A stretch of 64,000 bases of DNA from Lentisphaerae bacterium GWF2_45_14 (GTDB taxonomy: Bacteria; Verrucomicrobiota; Lentisphaeria; Victivallales; GWF2-45-14). The position numbers were made by a program, and so were the translations under genes. The notes beneath the pieces are model-generated. The model made no database searches, was not told the DNA's origin, and saw nothing but the letters and a program-made list of their open reading frames with translations. The stretch is from contig MHBG01000056.1 in assembly GCA_001804785.1 (NCBI GenBank), positions 1-64,000 of the forward strand, in the 5' to 3' direction. This document shows, one piece after another, positions 34,179 through 43,040 of the stretch; the first letter of the stretch is position 1; every line of letters begins with the position of its first letter.

Positions 34179-34838
34179 CTATCTTTTATGGTTTTGTTCG
34201 TCAAGCAGGGCATTGATTTCGTCATAGATGAAGTAAAAATATGAGGAATTTCCACTGCGGGCGCAACGACGGAGCGAGTCTCCTTTCTTGTGTGCCTTCA
34301 AAACACTGTAAAGTTCTCCGAGGGGAAGGAGTAGGAGAAGATTAAGATAGCGGATGAAAAGCAGTCCGCTGATGAATGAAATACACGCGATAAAAACAGC
34401 CCCCCAGGCACCGGTCGTTCCCAGCCTTCTGGCGTTCTTGTCAGCTTTTCCCATTGCTTCACGATTAAGTAAAGCCAGTTTCATGATACTTTTAATTTCC
34501 TTGTCAATAGCATTGACATCGCCTTCAAGGGCGGATTTGGAATACTTTTTTATTTCTGCCAGTATAGCAGGTTCACCCTTTTCGGTAATATTATTTTCCG
34601 CACGTTGAATAGCGTCGTAAAATCTCTTTTTGTCAGTATCTTCAAGTTTCCTGTTATTCATGATGGCAAGCTCCGCCAGCATTCCTTCGCAGGAGGCGAG
34701 GGATTTGTCATTTTCAGAAATGATTTTAGCTATGGCCGGAGTCATCCTGTTTAGCAACGCAACTGTTCCTGTCGCGAGGATGAGGTTCAGAATCAGTAGA
34801 AACCATGTTCCAAGAAGTAGAGACCTTCGCATTTTCAT
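34179..34838 (-). CDS. Membrane sensor-like protein without output domain
   Basis: 219 residues. Two membrane helices (LLLGTWFLLILNLILATGTVALL and, about residue 145, TTGAWGAVFIACISFISGLLFI) enclose a periplasmic helical region of about 110 residues like a four-helix-bundle sensor. After the second helix comes RYLNLLLLLPLGELYSVLKA and about 30 residues that resemble a HAMP start, but there is no kinase, cyclase or methyl-accepting domain. The ATG overlaps the trkA stop (ATGA), so it is translated with the potassium uptake genes. It could be a truncated histidine kinase or a genuine accessory subunit. I do not recognise a named family. Confidence 0.65.
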   Translation of the reverse strand: MKMRRSLLLGTWFLLILNLILATGTVALLNRMTPAIAKIISENDKSLASCEGMLAELAIMNNRKLEDTDKKRFYDAIQRAENNITEKGEPAILAEIKKYSKSALEGDVNAIDKEIKSIMKLALLNREAMGKADKNARRLGTTGAWGAVFIACISFISGLLFIRYLNLLLLLPLGELYSVLKAHKKGDSLRRCARSGNSSYFYFIYDEINALLDEQNHKR

Positions 34839-35500
34839 GATTGACGGTTCTCCATGAGTTTCGCTATTGCATCGGGTTTTGAGATGACAATCAGGTTGTC
34901 TTCAGTATGCAGGACGGCTTGGGGGTTGGGCAGTGATATGGCGTCTGTTTTTGTACTGCGGATTGCTATGACGCTAATCTCGTAACGTTTAGGCAGCGAC
35001 AATTCCAGAAGCGTCGATCCGGCAAAATGCTCCGGTATCTGGATTTCGGTTATATGCAGGTCGCTTCCCAGCGGCATGTCACTGATTACTTTCGCATAGA
35101 TTAAACGGGATGAGAGTCGTTGTCCGAATTCCATTTCAGGGTTTACCACAAGGTGCGCACCGACAAGTTTCAGTATCCTGGCGTGAATCGTGTTGCAAGA
35201 CCTGGCTACTACTCTCGAAACGCCATATTGCCTAAGTAGCGCGGTGCAGATAATTGAGCTTTCTTTGGATTCTTCTCCTATGGCGCATATTGCCAAATCC
35301 CTGTTGGAGGGCATTGCCTGCGCAAGCGCGTTTTCATCAGTGGCATCAAGCTGGATGGCTTCTATTCCCAGGCCGGATACAATATCTACAAGTTCTTTGC
35401 TTCGGTCAATGGCTAATACGTCTATTCCTTTTTCTGACAATGATTTAGCGACAGACATGCCAAATTTCCCCATGCCTATTACCAATGCCTGTTGCGCCAT
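34835..35500 (-). CDS. TrkA/KtrA-type potassium uptake regulatory subunit
   Basis: 221 residues from the ATG at 35500, which lies 8 bases after GGGAG; an ATG two codons upstream is too close to that site. It has an RCK-N Rossmann domain with the nucleotide motif ALVIGMGKFGMSVAKSL, acidic D in VLAIDRSKE and LDATDENAL. An RCK-C domain follows (LHITEIQIPEHFAGSTLLELSLP to LIVISKPDAI). RCK rings gate Trk/Ktr channels in response to ATP/ADP or NAD, and the C-domain of many binds c-di-AMP. It lies 22 bases after the long trkH. Confidence 0.93.
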   Translation of the reverse strand: MAQQALVIGMGKFGMSVAKSLSEKGIDVLAIDRSKELVDIVSGLGIEAIQLDATDENALAQAMPSNRDLAICAIGEESKESSIICTALLRQYGVSRVVARSCNTIHARILKLVGAHLVVNPEMEFGQRLSSRLIYAKVISDMPLGSDLHITEIQIPEHFAGSTLLELSLPKRYEISVIAIRSTKTDAISLPNPQAVLHTEDNLIVISKPDAIAKLMENRQS

Positions 35501-35522
35501 ATTCATTACTCCCGTTTTTTCA

Positions 35523-37580
35523 TTATGTGATTGGAATTTTAACTGATGGATACTGAGCGTTTTTCCTGAGAACCGGAGAGCTCAAAACCATGAACATAGT
35601 AAGAGGCCCTATTCTTCCCAGAAACATCGTAAGTATAATAATTACTTTGCCAATTTCGTCCAGCCGCTGAGTGGCTCCCGTTGACAAGCCGACTGTCCCC
35701 AGCGCGGAAAAAGCCTCGAATACGATATCCCGTACAGGAATTAACTGCGTGAGTTCCAGCGCCATCACCGAGATAAGTAAGAAAAGCAGTCCGGCTCCAA
35801 TCACGGCTATTGATTTGTAAACAGTTTCAAATTCAATTTTATGGTTTCTCACAACAATATCCGGACGACCTCTTACGATTGACGACATACACAACACAAA
35901 AACCGCCAGCGTAGTAGTTTTTATCCCGCCCGCGGTACTGCCAGGACTGCCGCCGATAAACATGAAAACCAGCATTATCAAATAAACGGGGGGGCTTATG
36001 CTCGAGATATCTATGGAATTGAATCCGGCCGTACGGAGTGTTGCCGATTGAAACCATGCGTTGTGAATTTTATCCGCATACGAGAGATTGCTAAGGGTTG
36101 AATTCCATTCCATAGCAGCGATGACAACCGTTCCAGAGAGAAGAAGCAGAGCCGAGGAAACCAGCACTAAAAAGGCGGGAGGCGAAACTCTCCTGCCGAA
36201 AATAAAATCAGGAATAAACGCACATACGGCAGGAGAAAGCCCCCCGAGGATAATCAGTATTGCCACAATATGCAGAATTAACGGATGTTGCTGATAATCC
36301 ATGAGACTGTTGGACTGCAAGGCAAATCCAGCATTGCAGAAAGCAGATATAGACGTAAAAACTCCTCTCCATAACGCTGTTAAGATATTGTCTTCGCGAA
36401 GATAGAAGAGGATTGTGAGAATGATAGCTCCGATGCTTTCGGCCAAGAGTGTAAATACGAGTACTCTGCGCAAAGACTTATAAAGTTGTCCGTGCTCATT
36501 GCCGTTCACCGTCGCTAAAATCCGTTCCTGTCTTAAACTGAAACGCTTTCCAATAGCATGCAAGGCTATTGTTGCTATTGCCATTATTCCTAATCCCCCG
36601 GCTTGTATAAGCAGAAGAATGAAAAACTGTCCAGTAATAGAAAAATCTACCGGAGTATCCAGAACTATAAGCCCGGTTACACACACCGCGCTTACTGAAG
36701 TGAATGCGGCATCTATAGGAGCTATCCATTTATCCGAAGCGGAAGCCGCGGGAAGCATAAGTAAAAGCGTCCCGACAGTTATCAATCCGAAAAAAGTTGA
36801 GACAAGTAGTCTTGCAGGATGCCCCAAAAGTGGTTCAATCCATGAAGTGTCTTCCGTTTTTGAAGTCAGGGACTGAGGCAGAAAAACAAGGCATCCAACA
36901 GGCCATAAAATAGAAAAACCAATCAGATGCTCATTATGCACAAAACCGGAAATAACAACAATCAAAACCAGAAGAAAAAAGAGAATGTTCAGCCATGCAC
37001 GAATCCTGTGAGAATCCCTGATCGACCACAATATTCCCAGTGTTCCGGCAATTAATCCGCATACCGCCGCAGTCGACGGTACCAGCATATAGTGTCCCCT
37101 GTAAAAGACAAAAGTGATAACCAGAAACGGTATCGCCGCGATTGCCGCAGAACGCGCCCTGAATAAAATACGCTCCATTTGCTTTATGCTGCGATAAACG
37201 TTTCTTGCCTTCGGCATGTTTTCGCTTACAAAATATACGAAAAAAGATAATCCGACGACAGTGAGCAGCGTCCCCATCGGAGATGTCAATATTTTAGGCA
37301 GACACGCCGAAGCTGAAAGGAAAAAACCGCTGAATGCAAAAAGTTTTGCCAATCCCGGACTTGTCGGACAGTATATTATACCTGCGAGAATAGAAATGGC
37401 CGACAAAGAAAATATAACAGCTATCCACGGCATATGAAGCAAAGAACTAAGTCCATAAGACCACGAGCAAATAAGAAGCGGGATTACAGTAAGGGTATAA
37501 AGGACACCTTCCAGTTTCAACGCCTGTAACGCCGAATTTGGAATATCGTCATTGTCTGATTTTTTAAACACAAAAGTCAT
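35523..37580 (-). CDS. TrkH-family potassium transporter with long N-terminal membrane extension
   Basis: 685 residues against about 450-490 for the family. The last 450 residues form the transporter, with filter loops TSVSAVCVTGLIVLD, SISAFCNAGFALQS, SATLRTAGFNSID and SALGTVGLSTG. The first 235 residues add about seven hydrophobic segments, such as GVLYTLTVIPLLICSWSYGL, arranged in pairs, with a basic loop NVYRSIKQMERILFRARS. It heads an operon with trkA and a sensor-like gene. Its own ATG overlaps the stop of a 47-residue ORF. Confidence 0.92.
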   Translation of the reverse strand: MTFVFKKSDNDDIPNSALQALKLEGVLYTLTVIPLLICSWSYGLSSLLHMPWIAVIFSLSAISILAGIIYCPTSPGLAKLFAFSGFFLSASACLPKILTSPMGTLLTVVGLSFFVYFVSENMPKARNVYRSIKQMERILFRARSAAIAAIPFLVITFVFYRGHYMLVPSTAAVCGLIAGTLGILWSIRDSHRIRAWLNILFFLLVLIVVISGFVHNEHLIGFSILWPVGCLVFLPQSLTSKTEDTSWIEPLLGHPARLLVSTFFGLITVGTLLLMLPAASASDKWIAPIDAAFTSVSAVCVTGLIVLDTPVDFSITGQFFILLLIQAGGLGIMAIATIALHAIGKRFSLRQERILATVNGNEHGQLYKSLRRVLVFTLLAESIGAIILTILFYLREDNILTALWRGVFTSISAFCNAGFALQSNSLMDYQQHPLILHIVAILIILGGLSPAVCAFIPDFIFGRRVSPPAFLVLVSSALLLLSGTVVIAAMEWNSTLSNLSYADKIHNAWFQSATLRTAGFNSIDISSISPPVYLIMLVFMFIGGSPGSTAGGIKTTTLAVFVLCMSSIVRGRPDIVVRNHKIEFETVYKSIAVIGAGLLFLLISVMALELTQLIPVRDIVFEAFSALGTVGLSTGATQRLDEIGKVIIILTMFLGRIGPLTMFMVLSSPVLRKNAQYPSVKIPIT

Positions 37581-37720
37581 ACAATCCTAGATTCATAATA
37601 TTCGATATACTTGCGGTTAAAGTACTCCTGCAACAACAGATATTCAATAAGTTGCAATTTCCTTCTTTTATATATGTTGTTTATCTTTCCGGTTGCTTTG
37701 ATCTCATCGTAATCCGTCAT
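37577..37720 (-). CDS. Small ORF of 47 residues ahead of trkH
   Basis: It reads MTDYDEIKATGKINNIYKRR and continues with a helical, Leu/Tyr/Glu-rich stretch to IEYYESRIV, ending in TGA that overlaps the trkH start as ATGA. The composition (many Tyr, Lys, Glu, Leu) is protein-like, with no membrane segment. The only ribosome site is an AGGAA touching the ATG, so the exact start is uncertain. The four-base overlap mirrors that of trkA with the sensor gene and suggests a real, translationally coupled member of the potassium operon. Confidence 0.5.
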   Translation of the reverse strand: MTDYDEIKATGKINNIYKRRKLQLIEYLLLQEYFNRKYIEYYESRIV

Positions 37721-37882
37721 TTCCTGGGGGGGGCAAATAAAAAACAGGGCAGGTTTACTATTCGTGGACTCCGTATATCGTTTTTTTTATCCAGGAATTC
37801 GTGTTATCATGGGGTAAAACAAGGTATCACAAGGGAATGGTACTCGATGGTGCTTTGAGCTGTAAGCCGTTGATATTTAAGA
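37721..37882. other. Intergenic region between potassium operon and tRNA-Tyr
   Basis: No gene or convincing promoter is seen. Notable only is an eight-base G run at 37736-37743. No c-di-AMP riboswitch elements (such as AGCTAACCTCG) occur here, unlike at the other trkH gene. Confidence 0.5.
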
Positions 37883-37967
37883 TGGTGGTGGGGGGTGGAT
37901 TCGAACCACCGAAGTCGTAGACAGCAGATTTACAGTCTGCCCCCTTTGGCCGCTCGGGAACCCCACC
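37883..37967 (-). tRNA. tRNA-Tyr (GTA)
   Basis: 85 bases including an encoded CCA. The acceptor stem GGTGGGG pairs with CCCCACC. The anticodon arm is CAGAC-TGTAAAT-CTGC with anticodon GTA. There is a long variable arm as expected for class II tRNA-Tyr, and the T arm GGTGG-TTCGAAT-CCACC. It stands alone, with no other tRNA in the window. Confidence 0.97.
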
Positions 37968-38012
37968 ATTGAGGACTGTTTAATGAACTGGATTTTCCTA
38001 AACAGAGCCATT

Positions 38013-38040
38013 AAGATAGTCTGCCTTTTATAGTAGTCAA
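38013..38040 (-). promoter_or_regulatory. Candidate promoter of tRNA-Tyr
   Basis: Minus strand TTGACT (38040-38035), 16 bases, TATCTT (38018-38013), about 45 bases upstream of the mature 5' end. A fair match only. Confidence 0.45.
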
Positions 38041-38110
38041 ACCGCAAAAAGCCTAAAATCCTAAAAAAATAAACAGCGGGGCTTTTTTAAAGAAATTTCT
38101 GAAACAGCTC

Positions 38111-38163
38111 TTGACTTGCCATAGGTTTTGCGGTAAAATAAAACCAAACAGTTGGTTTTATTT
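38111..38163 (+). promoter_or_regulatory. Promoter with overlapping palindromic operator for the SDR-DapA-TetR operon
   Basis: TTGACT (38111-38116), 17 bases, TAAAAT (38134-38139). Overlapping the -10 and start point is a perfect 12-bp inverted repeat, AAATAAAACCAA (38136-38147), spacer ACAG, TTGGTTTTATTT (38152-38163). The position would let a bound repressor block transcription. The TetR-type protein encoded at the end of the operon is the obvious candidate. Confidence 0.7.
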
Positions 38164-38179
38164 ATTGAAGGAAGCTAAA

Positions 38180-39202
38180 TTGATAATAGAAAACGAAGCT
38201 CAACTTGACGACGTTCTCTCCGTTCCCTGTCCCGAGCTGGTCGCGATGATGAAAAGGCTCGACGGCGACATCATGGTGCTCGGAATAGCTGGGAAAATGG
38301 GCCTTACACTTGGTCGGATGGCCGTGAATGCGGTGAAAGAGGCAGGTGTGCCGAATAAAGTTATAGGGGTTTCCCGTTTTAGCGAGCCGGACTCGGAAAG
38401 GAAGCTCAACGAATGGGGAATCGAAACCATAAAATGCAATCTTCTCGACCAGAATTCGGTAAATAAGTTGCCGAAAGCGAAAAATGTGATATATATGGCG
38501 GGGCGTAAATTCGGGACGGACGGTGCCGAGGACCTAACCTGGGCCATGAATGTGACCGCCCCCGCGTATGTTGCTTCTCATTTCAAGGAAAGCCGGATTG
38601 TTGTCTTTTCGACAGGCTGCGTTTATCCGCTTATTCCCTTGAAATGCGGCGGATGTACCGAGGTCGACAGTCCCGTTCCCGTCGGCGAGTACGCGCAGTC
38701 CTGTCTGGGGCGTGAGCGTGTATTTTCGTACTTTGCAAAGGCGAACCGCACGCCGGTACTGCTTTTCCGTCTGAACTATGCGATCGATCTTCGCTATGGC
38801 GTACTTCACGATATCGGTTCAAGTGTCTGGCAGGGAACTCCTGTGCCGGCGTCGGTCGGGCATTTCAATATCATCTGGCAGGGTGACGCTAACAACCGCG
38901 CGCTTCTTTCCCTTGAGCATTGCGAGTCGCCCGCCGTTCCTCTGAATATCACCGGGCCTGAAACGGTATCTACAACCTTTATCGCCGAGTATTTCGCTAA
39001 GATTATGGGCAAGACGGTCACGTATTCCGGCGAGTCAGCCGATGTGGCCTATTTGAACAATGCAGCGAAGTCCTTCAGGCTTTTTGGGTATCCAACGGTT
39101 TCGCTTTCCGAGATGATGGATTTGCAGGCTCATTGGATAATGGAAGGCGGAAAAAGTCTCGGCAAGCCGACTCATTTTGAAGTAAATAACGGTAAATACT
39201 GA
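38180..39202 (+). CDS. NAD-dependent epimerase/dehydratase (extended SDR)
   Basis: 340 residues from a TTG at 38180, preceded by AAGGA with 7 bases spacing. The frame is open upstream to 38111, but that lies at the promoter. The Rossmann segment IMVLGIAGKMGLTLGRMA has the glycine-rich loop, followed by NVIYMAGRKFG. The active-site region VVFSTGCVYPLI has Ser/Thr and Tyr-like residues, but the usual YxxxK helix is not obvious: VGEYAQSCLGRERVFSY has Tyr with no Lys four residues later, so catalysis is uncertain. It is cotranscribed with a DapA-like aldolase, suggesting uronate or sugar-acid catabolism. Confidence 0.82.
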   Translation: MIIENEAQLDDVLSVPCPELVAMMKRLDGDIMVLGIAGKMGLTLGRMAVNAVKEAGVPNKVIGVSRFSEPDSERKLNEWGIETIKCNLLDQNSVNKLPKAKNVIYMAGRKFGTDGAEDLTWAMNVTAPAYVASHFKESRIVVFSTGCVYPLIPLKCGGCTEVDSPVPVGEYAQSCLGRERVFSYFAKANRTPVLLFRLNYAIDLRYGVLHDIGSSVWQGTPVPASVGHFNIIWQGDANNRALLSLEHCESPAVPLNITGPETVSTTFIAEYFAKIMGKTVTYSGESADVAYLNNAAKSFRLFGYPTVSLSEMMDLQAHWIMEGGKSLGKPTHFEVNNGKY

Positions 39203-39219
39203 AAAGAGGGGAACAAGCC

Positions 39220-40296
39220 ATGAAGATAGGCAATATTGATAAGGAAATCCTTTCAAATGTAAGAAAAGGGTGCGTTATCCCGGCAATGCCTTTGGCGCTC
39301 GATGGGAACAGAATTTTTGACCCCATCTGTCAGCGCTCGCTCGCGAGGTACTACATAGACGCCGGGGCAGGGGGGATAGCTGTTGGCGTTCACTCCACAC
39401 AGTTTGAGATAAGAGACCCTGAGATTGGGCTTTTTGAGACTGTCCTTTCAAAAGTTTCGGATTTTATAGACGAATGGTCGGAGAAGAGGGAAAAGAAGAT
39501 TTTCAAAGTTTCCGGCATATGCGGAAAGACTCCACAGGCACTGAAGGAGACAGCCTTTGTTCTTTCGAAGGGCTATCATGCTGCTCTTCTCAGCCTTTCG
39601 GCGTTGAGTAATTCTAGCGAAGACGAAATGATTGAACATGTGAAAGCTGTCGCAAATGAGATTCCGGTGATAGGGTTTTATCTTCAGCCTTCTGTTGGCG
39701 GCTGCGCGCTTCCGTATTCCTTCTGGCGCCGCTTTGCAGAAATAGAAAACGTCATCGCCATAAAAATGGCTCCATTCAACAGATATCAGACTTTTGACGT
39801 TGTTCGTGCCGTCTGCGATGCGGGGAAGGAAAGCGATATAACGCTCTATACAGGCAATGACGACAATATCCTTATCGACTTGCTTACGGAATACAAAGTT
39901 GCCACGGAAAAAGGTACGAAGAAAATCAGAATTAAAGGAGGGCTGCTTGGGCACTGGTGCGTATGGACACAGAAAGCGGTCTCGCTTCTGAGTGAGGTTC
40001 ATTCAGTTATCTCCGAAGGCCGCGCTATTCCTTCCGAAATGCTTACGCGCGCCGCCGAGATTACCGATAGCAACGCCGCATTTTTCGATCCCGCTCACGC
40101 GTTTGCCGGTTGCATCCCCGGAATTCATGAGATACTTCGCCGTCAGGGGCTTATAAAAGGCACATGGTGCCTTAATCCGAAAGAAGTTCTTTCGCCAGGG
40201 CAGAGTGAAGAAATAGACCGTGTTTACAGGTCATATCCGCATCTGCACGATGATGACTTCGTGAAATCTTATCTCAATGAATGGGGGAGGGATTGA
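39220..40296 (+). CDS. Dihydrodipicolinate synthase/N-acetylneuraminate lyase family protein
   Basis: 358 residues, longer than typical DapA (about 295). It is a TIM-barrel class I aldolase with GAGGIAVGVHSTQFEI near the N-terminus, IPVIGFYLQPSVGG, and the Schiff-base Lys in NVIAIKMAPFNRYQT. A later segment is ITLYTGNDDNILIDLL. Extra loops include TEYKVATEKGTKKIRIKGGLLGHW. The SDR and TetR neighbours make a sugar-acid or 2-keto-3-deoxy substrate more likely than lysine synthesis. The exact substrate is unknown. Confidence 0.85.
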   Translation: MKIGNIDKEILSNVRKGCVIPAMPLALDGNRIFDPICQRSLARYYIDAGAGGIAVGVHSTQFEIRDPEIGLFETVLSKVSDFIDEWSEKREKKIFKVSGICGKTPQALKETAFVLSKGYHAALLSLSALSNSSEDEMIEHVKAVANEIPVIGFYLQPSVGGCALPYSFWRRFAEIENVIAIKMAPFNRYQTFDVVRAVCDAGKESDITLYTGNDDNILIDLLTEYKVATEKGTKKIRIKGGLLGHWCVWTQKAVSLLSEVHSVISEGRAIPSEMLTRAAEITDSNAAFFDPAHAFAGCIPGIHEILRRQGLIKGTWCLNPKEVLSPGQSEEIDRVYRSYPHLHDDDFVKSYLNEWGRD

Positions 40297-40299
40297 ATC

Positions 40300-40914
40300 G
40301 TGCAGAAAAGGGCTCTTGAGACTAGAGGCAGAATACTCGCCTCCGCGGTAAAGCTGTTTTCAAAGTCCGGCTACCACGGAACAAGTGTCGATCTTATCGC
40401 CGAAAAGTCTGCCTGCAACAAGCAGCGCATATACGCATATTTTGGTGGTAAGGCGGCACTTTTTGAAGAATCATTGCGGCATGTTTTTGAGGAGGTGAAC
40501 CGCTCGGACGAAGTCCTTATGAACATCACGAAAGATTCTCTTCCCGATATGACGGGTATTATTCTGCGTCATTATTTCAGCGTGCACAAAGCTCATCCGG
40601 ATTTCTGGCGTCTTATTTCATGGGCCAATCTTGAAGATGAACCATTTCATAAATGCCTTAAAGATATAAAGGAGAAGAGCTACTCATACCTGAAGAAGCT
40701 TTATGGAGAGGGACAGTCGGCCGGCATATTCGAAAGGAAAGTATCCTTCGAAGTATATATTTTTACGATAATGTCAATTTCCTTTATTTACTATTCGAAC
40801 AGAAGGACACTTTCCCACTCGCTTGACGAGAAGCTTTTTACAGCTAAAGGTGCCGAGAATCTCATTGTGGAAGCAGAGCTGCTCCTTGGCCCGTGCCGTC
40901 AGCAAATGCAGTGA
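40300..40914 (+). CDS. TetR-family transcriptional regulator
   Basis: 204 residues starting with GTG at 40300, three bases after the DapA-like stop. The N-terminal HTH is ETRGRILASAVKLFSKSGYHGTSVDLIAEK followed by NKQRIYAYFGGKAALFEES, the canonical TetR DNA-binding domain. The C-terminal ligand domain is helical and contains HPDFWRLISWANLEDE. It probably regulates its own operon through the palindrome at 38136-38163. Confidence 0.92.
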   Translation: MQKRALETRGRILASAVKLFSKSGYHGTSVDLIAEKSACNKQRIYAYFGGKAALFEESLRHVFEEVNRSDEVLMNITKDSLPDMTGIILRHYFSVHKAHPDFWRLISWANLEDEPFHKCLKDIKEKSYSYLKKLYGEGQSAGIFERKVSFEVYIFTIMSISFIYYSNRRTLSHSLDEKLFTAKGAENLIVEAELLLGPCRQQMQ

Positions 40915-40931
40915 GTGAAAACGACACAGTT

Positions 40932-40947
40932 CTGTTCAACTGAACAG
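40932..40947. promoter_or_regulatory. Palindrome downstream of the TetR gene
   Basis: CTGTTCA-AC-TGAACAG is a perfect 7-bp inverted repeat between the tetR-type gene and the histidine kinase gene. It resembles the operator at 38136-38163 in its AACAG/CTGTT core, and could be a second regulator site controlling the kinase or an mRNA hairpin. Confidence 0.45.
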
Positions 40948-41014
40948 TCTGGTTTGTAATATGAGCATTGAGGCTGTAAAGTACGCGAAATAGTTTGTGG
41001 GGAGTATTGTCGGA

Positions 41015-43024
41015 ATGCCTGCTACAAAAAGTATTTTCAAAGTCAATCTCTACAGTTGGTTTGCCACTATCTGTGCTGTCAGCATTGCTTTTTCAGGATT
41101 CTTTATTTATCAGAAGATACAGGAGTATCATGGACGAATAAGGATTTTTGAGGGAAACAATCAGCAGTACCGCGAAGACATTCTTGCGATGCAGGTCGAG
41201 AGTGTTATGAAATATCTCTCATGGCGTTCTTCGGTACTGAAGGATGGGCCTGTCTCCGGATCTCAGAAGAATCTTGTAGTTAACGAGATAAGAAATATAA
41301 AATTCGGGCCGTCTTCGGATGGCAACGTTTTTGTGATGTCATCCAATGGTACCGTTCTTGCGCATCCGGCGGGAAAGCTCCTTGAGGGCCGCAAATATGC
41401 GTCAGGCCGAAATCCGGCGATACTTAAGAGCATAATCCACGCATCTAAACGTCGGGGCGGCGGGTTCACTAGTTACGAGGAACTTTCTGCGGACACGGGA
41501 GCTCTTGATAAAAAAATTATATATTCTTCTTATTTCCAGCCTTGGGATTTGGTGGTATGCGCGGAGCTTGATCCATTCGCCGTCAGGAGGGTCTTTGTAG
41601 AGAACAAGACCAATCTGAAAATAGCACTCATCTGCGAGACCGGTTTTATCATCTTCATGTGTCTGGTTGTGACAGTCCTTGCCATCGGATTTTCATATTC
41701 CGTTTCCAAAGTGCTTAAGAAAGAGGTTGACCTTATAACATCCTATCTTGAGGACTCCGTGAACGGCAGTCCCTGCATGGATATGTCGCTTTTTAGATTT
41801 ACTGAGCTTAAGTTCATCGCAATCAATGCCGTCAAAATGATTGCCAAAATAAAATACCTTGTAGCCAGAATAAAAGAAATGGCGATCAACTCCGAACGTT
41901 CCAGCCGCGCCAAAAGCTGCTATCTCGCCAATATGAGCCACGAAATAAGAAATCCCCTCAACGGCATCCTCGGGATGGCTGAACTCCTGAAGGATACAAA
42001 TCTCGATAAGGAGCAGAAGGAATACCTTCTCGCAATTTTTGCGTCCTGCCATTCACTCGTTTCTCTGGTTAACAGTATAAGGGATTTTTCCGCAGGTGAG
42101 ACCGGGAATATTGAGATCGTTAAACAACCTTTCAACCTGAAAAACCTCTTGACAAAAGTAGTCGACTACGAAGAGCCGGACGCTGTGAATAAAAATATAA
42201 AACTTTCTTTCAACATCTCAGACGAAGCCCCTGAATGGGTTGAAGGTGATTCAGGGAAAATTTTCCAGGCACTTACTACGCTTGTTGAAAATGCGCTTGT
42301 CTTTATTGAGTCGGGCTCTATTTCTATTTCACTTTCTTGCAATCAGCGCGATGACGAACGGGCCGAACTGCTTTTTTCCGTCACAGATACGGGGCCTGGT
42401 ATCTCAGAAGATAAACAGGATCTTATATTTGATTTTGCGCATCATGATATTTCAGTCTCCAGCGAGTTTGCCTCCGTCAGTCTGGGACTTGCCGTCTGCA
42501 AAGAGCTTGTAGAAGCTATGGGCGGTAAAATCCGGATTTCCAGCGAGGACGGCAAAGGCGCCACGTTCAGCTTTACTATTCCTGTGCTGATAGCGAAGGG
42601 GGCTTTGGCAGAAGAGAACGTTGCCGATATTTTCGTTGAAACTTTGCGCCGAGACATTAAGGTTCTTCTCGTAGAGGATGATCCGATAAATCAGAAGGTC
42701 GGGATAAGTTTCCTTAAACGCGCTGGCTGTGAATCTGTTGACATCGCCTTTAACGGTCTTCAGGGAGTGGATAAATTTAGGTCAGGCAACTACGACATAA
42801 TCTTTATGGACTGCGAAATGCCGAAGAAGGACGGATATGTCGCAACTTCCGAAATCCGAAATCTGGAAAAAGGCGAAAAAAGAATTCCCATAATCGCACT
42901 TACGGCCAACGCCTTGCAGGCAGACAAGGAAAAGTGTCTCAAGGCGGGTATGGACGACCATCTGTCAAAACCAGTTAGTTCCGAAGCAATTGCCGCGATA
43001 CTGGCTAAGTACTTTTCCGTATAG
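41015..43024 (+). CDS. Hybrid sensor histidine kinase/response regulator with Cache sensor
   Basis: 669 residues from ATG 41015 (GGGGAG at 40999-41004). TM1 ([18 protein letters not shown]) precedes a periplasmic Cache domain with [25 protein letters not shown] and [18 protein letters not shown]2 lies near residue 210. The kinase core has the phospho-acceptor H in [20 protein letters not shown], a catalytic domain with [15 protein letters not shown] and [18 protein letters not shown]-terminal receiver has [11 protein letters not shown], phospho-acceptor D in [14 protein letters not shown], and IIALTANAL. Cache domains sense small organic ligands. No separate response regulator gene is adjacent, so output probably goes through a distant phosphotransfer protein. 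Confidence 0.93.
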   Translation: MPATKSIFKVNLYSWFATICAVSIAFSGFFIYQKIQEYHGRIRIFEGNNQQYREDILAMQVESVMKYLSWRSSVLKDGPVSGSQKNLVVNEIRNIKFGPSSDGNVFVMSSNGTVLAHPAGKLLEGRKYASGRNPAILKSIIHASKRRGGGFTSYEELSADTGALDKKIIYSSYFQPWDLVVCAELDPFAVRRVFVENKTNLKIALICETGFIIFMCLVVTVLAIGFSYSVSKVLKKEVDLITSYLEDSVNGSPCMDMSLFRFTELKFIAINAVKMIAKIKYLVARIKEMAINSERSSRAKSCYLANMSHEIRNPLNGILGMAELLKDTNLDKEQKEYLLAIFASCHSLVSLVNSIRDFSAGETGNIEIVKQPFNLKNLLTKVVDYEEPDAVNKNIKLSFNISDEAPEWVEGDSGKIFQALTTLVENALVFIESGSISISLSCNQRDDERAELLFSVTDTGPGISEDKQDLIFDFAHHDISVSSEFASVSLGLAVCKELVEAMGGKIRISSEDGKGATFSFTIPVLIAKGALAEENVADIFVETLRRDIKVLLVEDDPINQKVGISFLKRAGCESVDIAFNGLQGVDKFRSGNYDIIFMDCEMPKKDGYVATSEIRNLEKGEKRIPIIALTANALQADKEKCLKAGMDDHLSKPVSSEAIAAILAKYFSV

Positions 43025-43040
43025 CGGACTCAGTTTTTAT

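Noticed and set aside
36001-37580. Second c-di-AMP riboswitch before the long trkH
   Set aside because: None of the conserved elements, such as AGCTAACCTCG or GGGGGACCCA, occur in the upstream region.
37652-37858. 68-residue plus-strand ORF in the gap before tRNA-Tyr
   Set aside because: No ribosome site and lies opposite the better supported 47-residue ORF.
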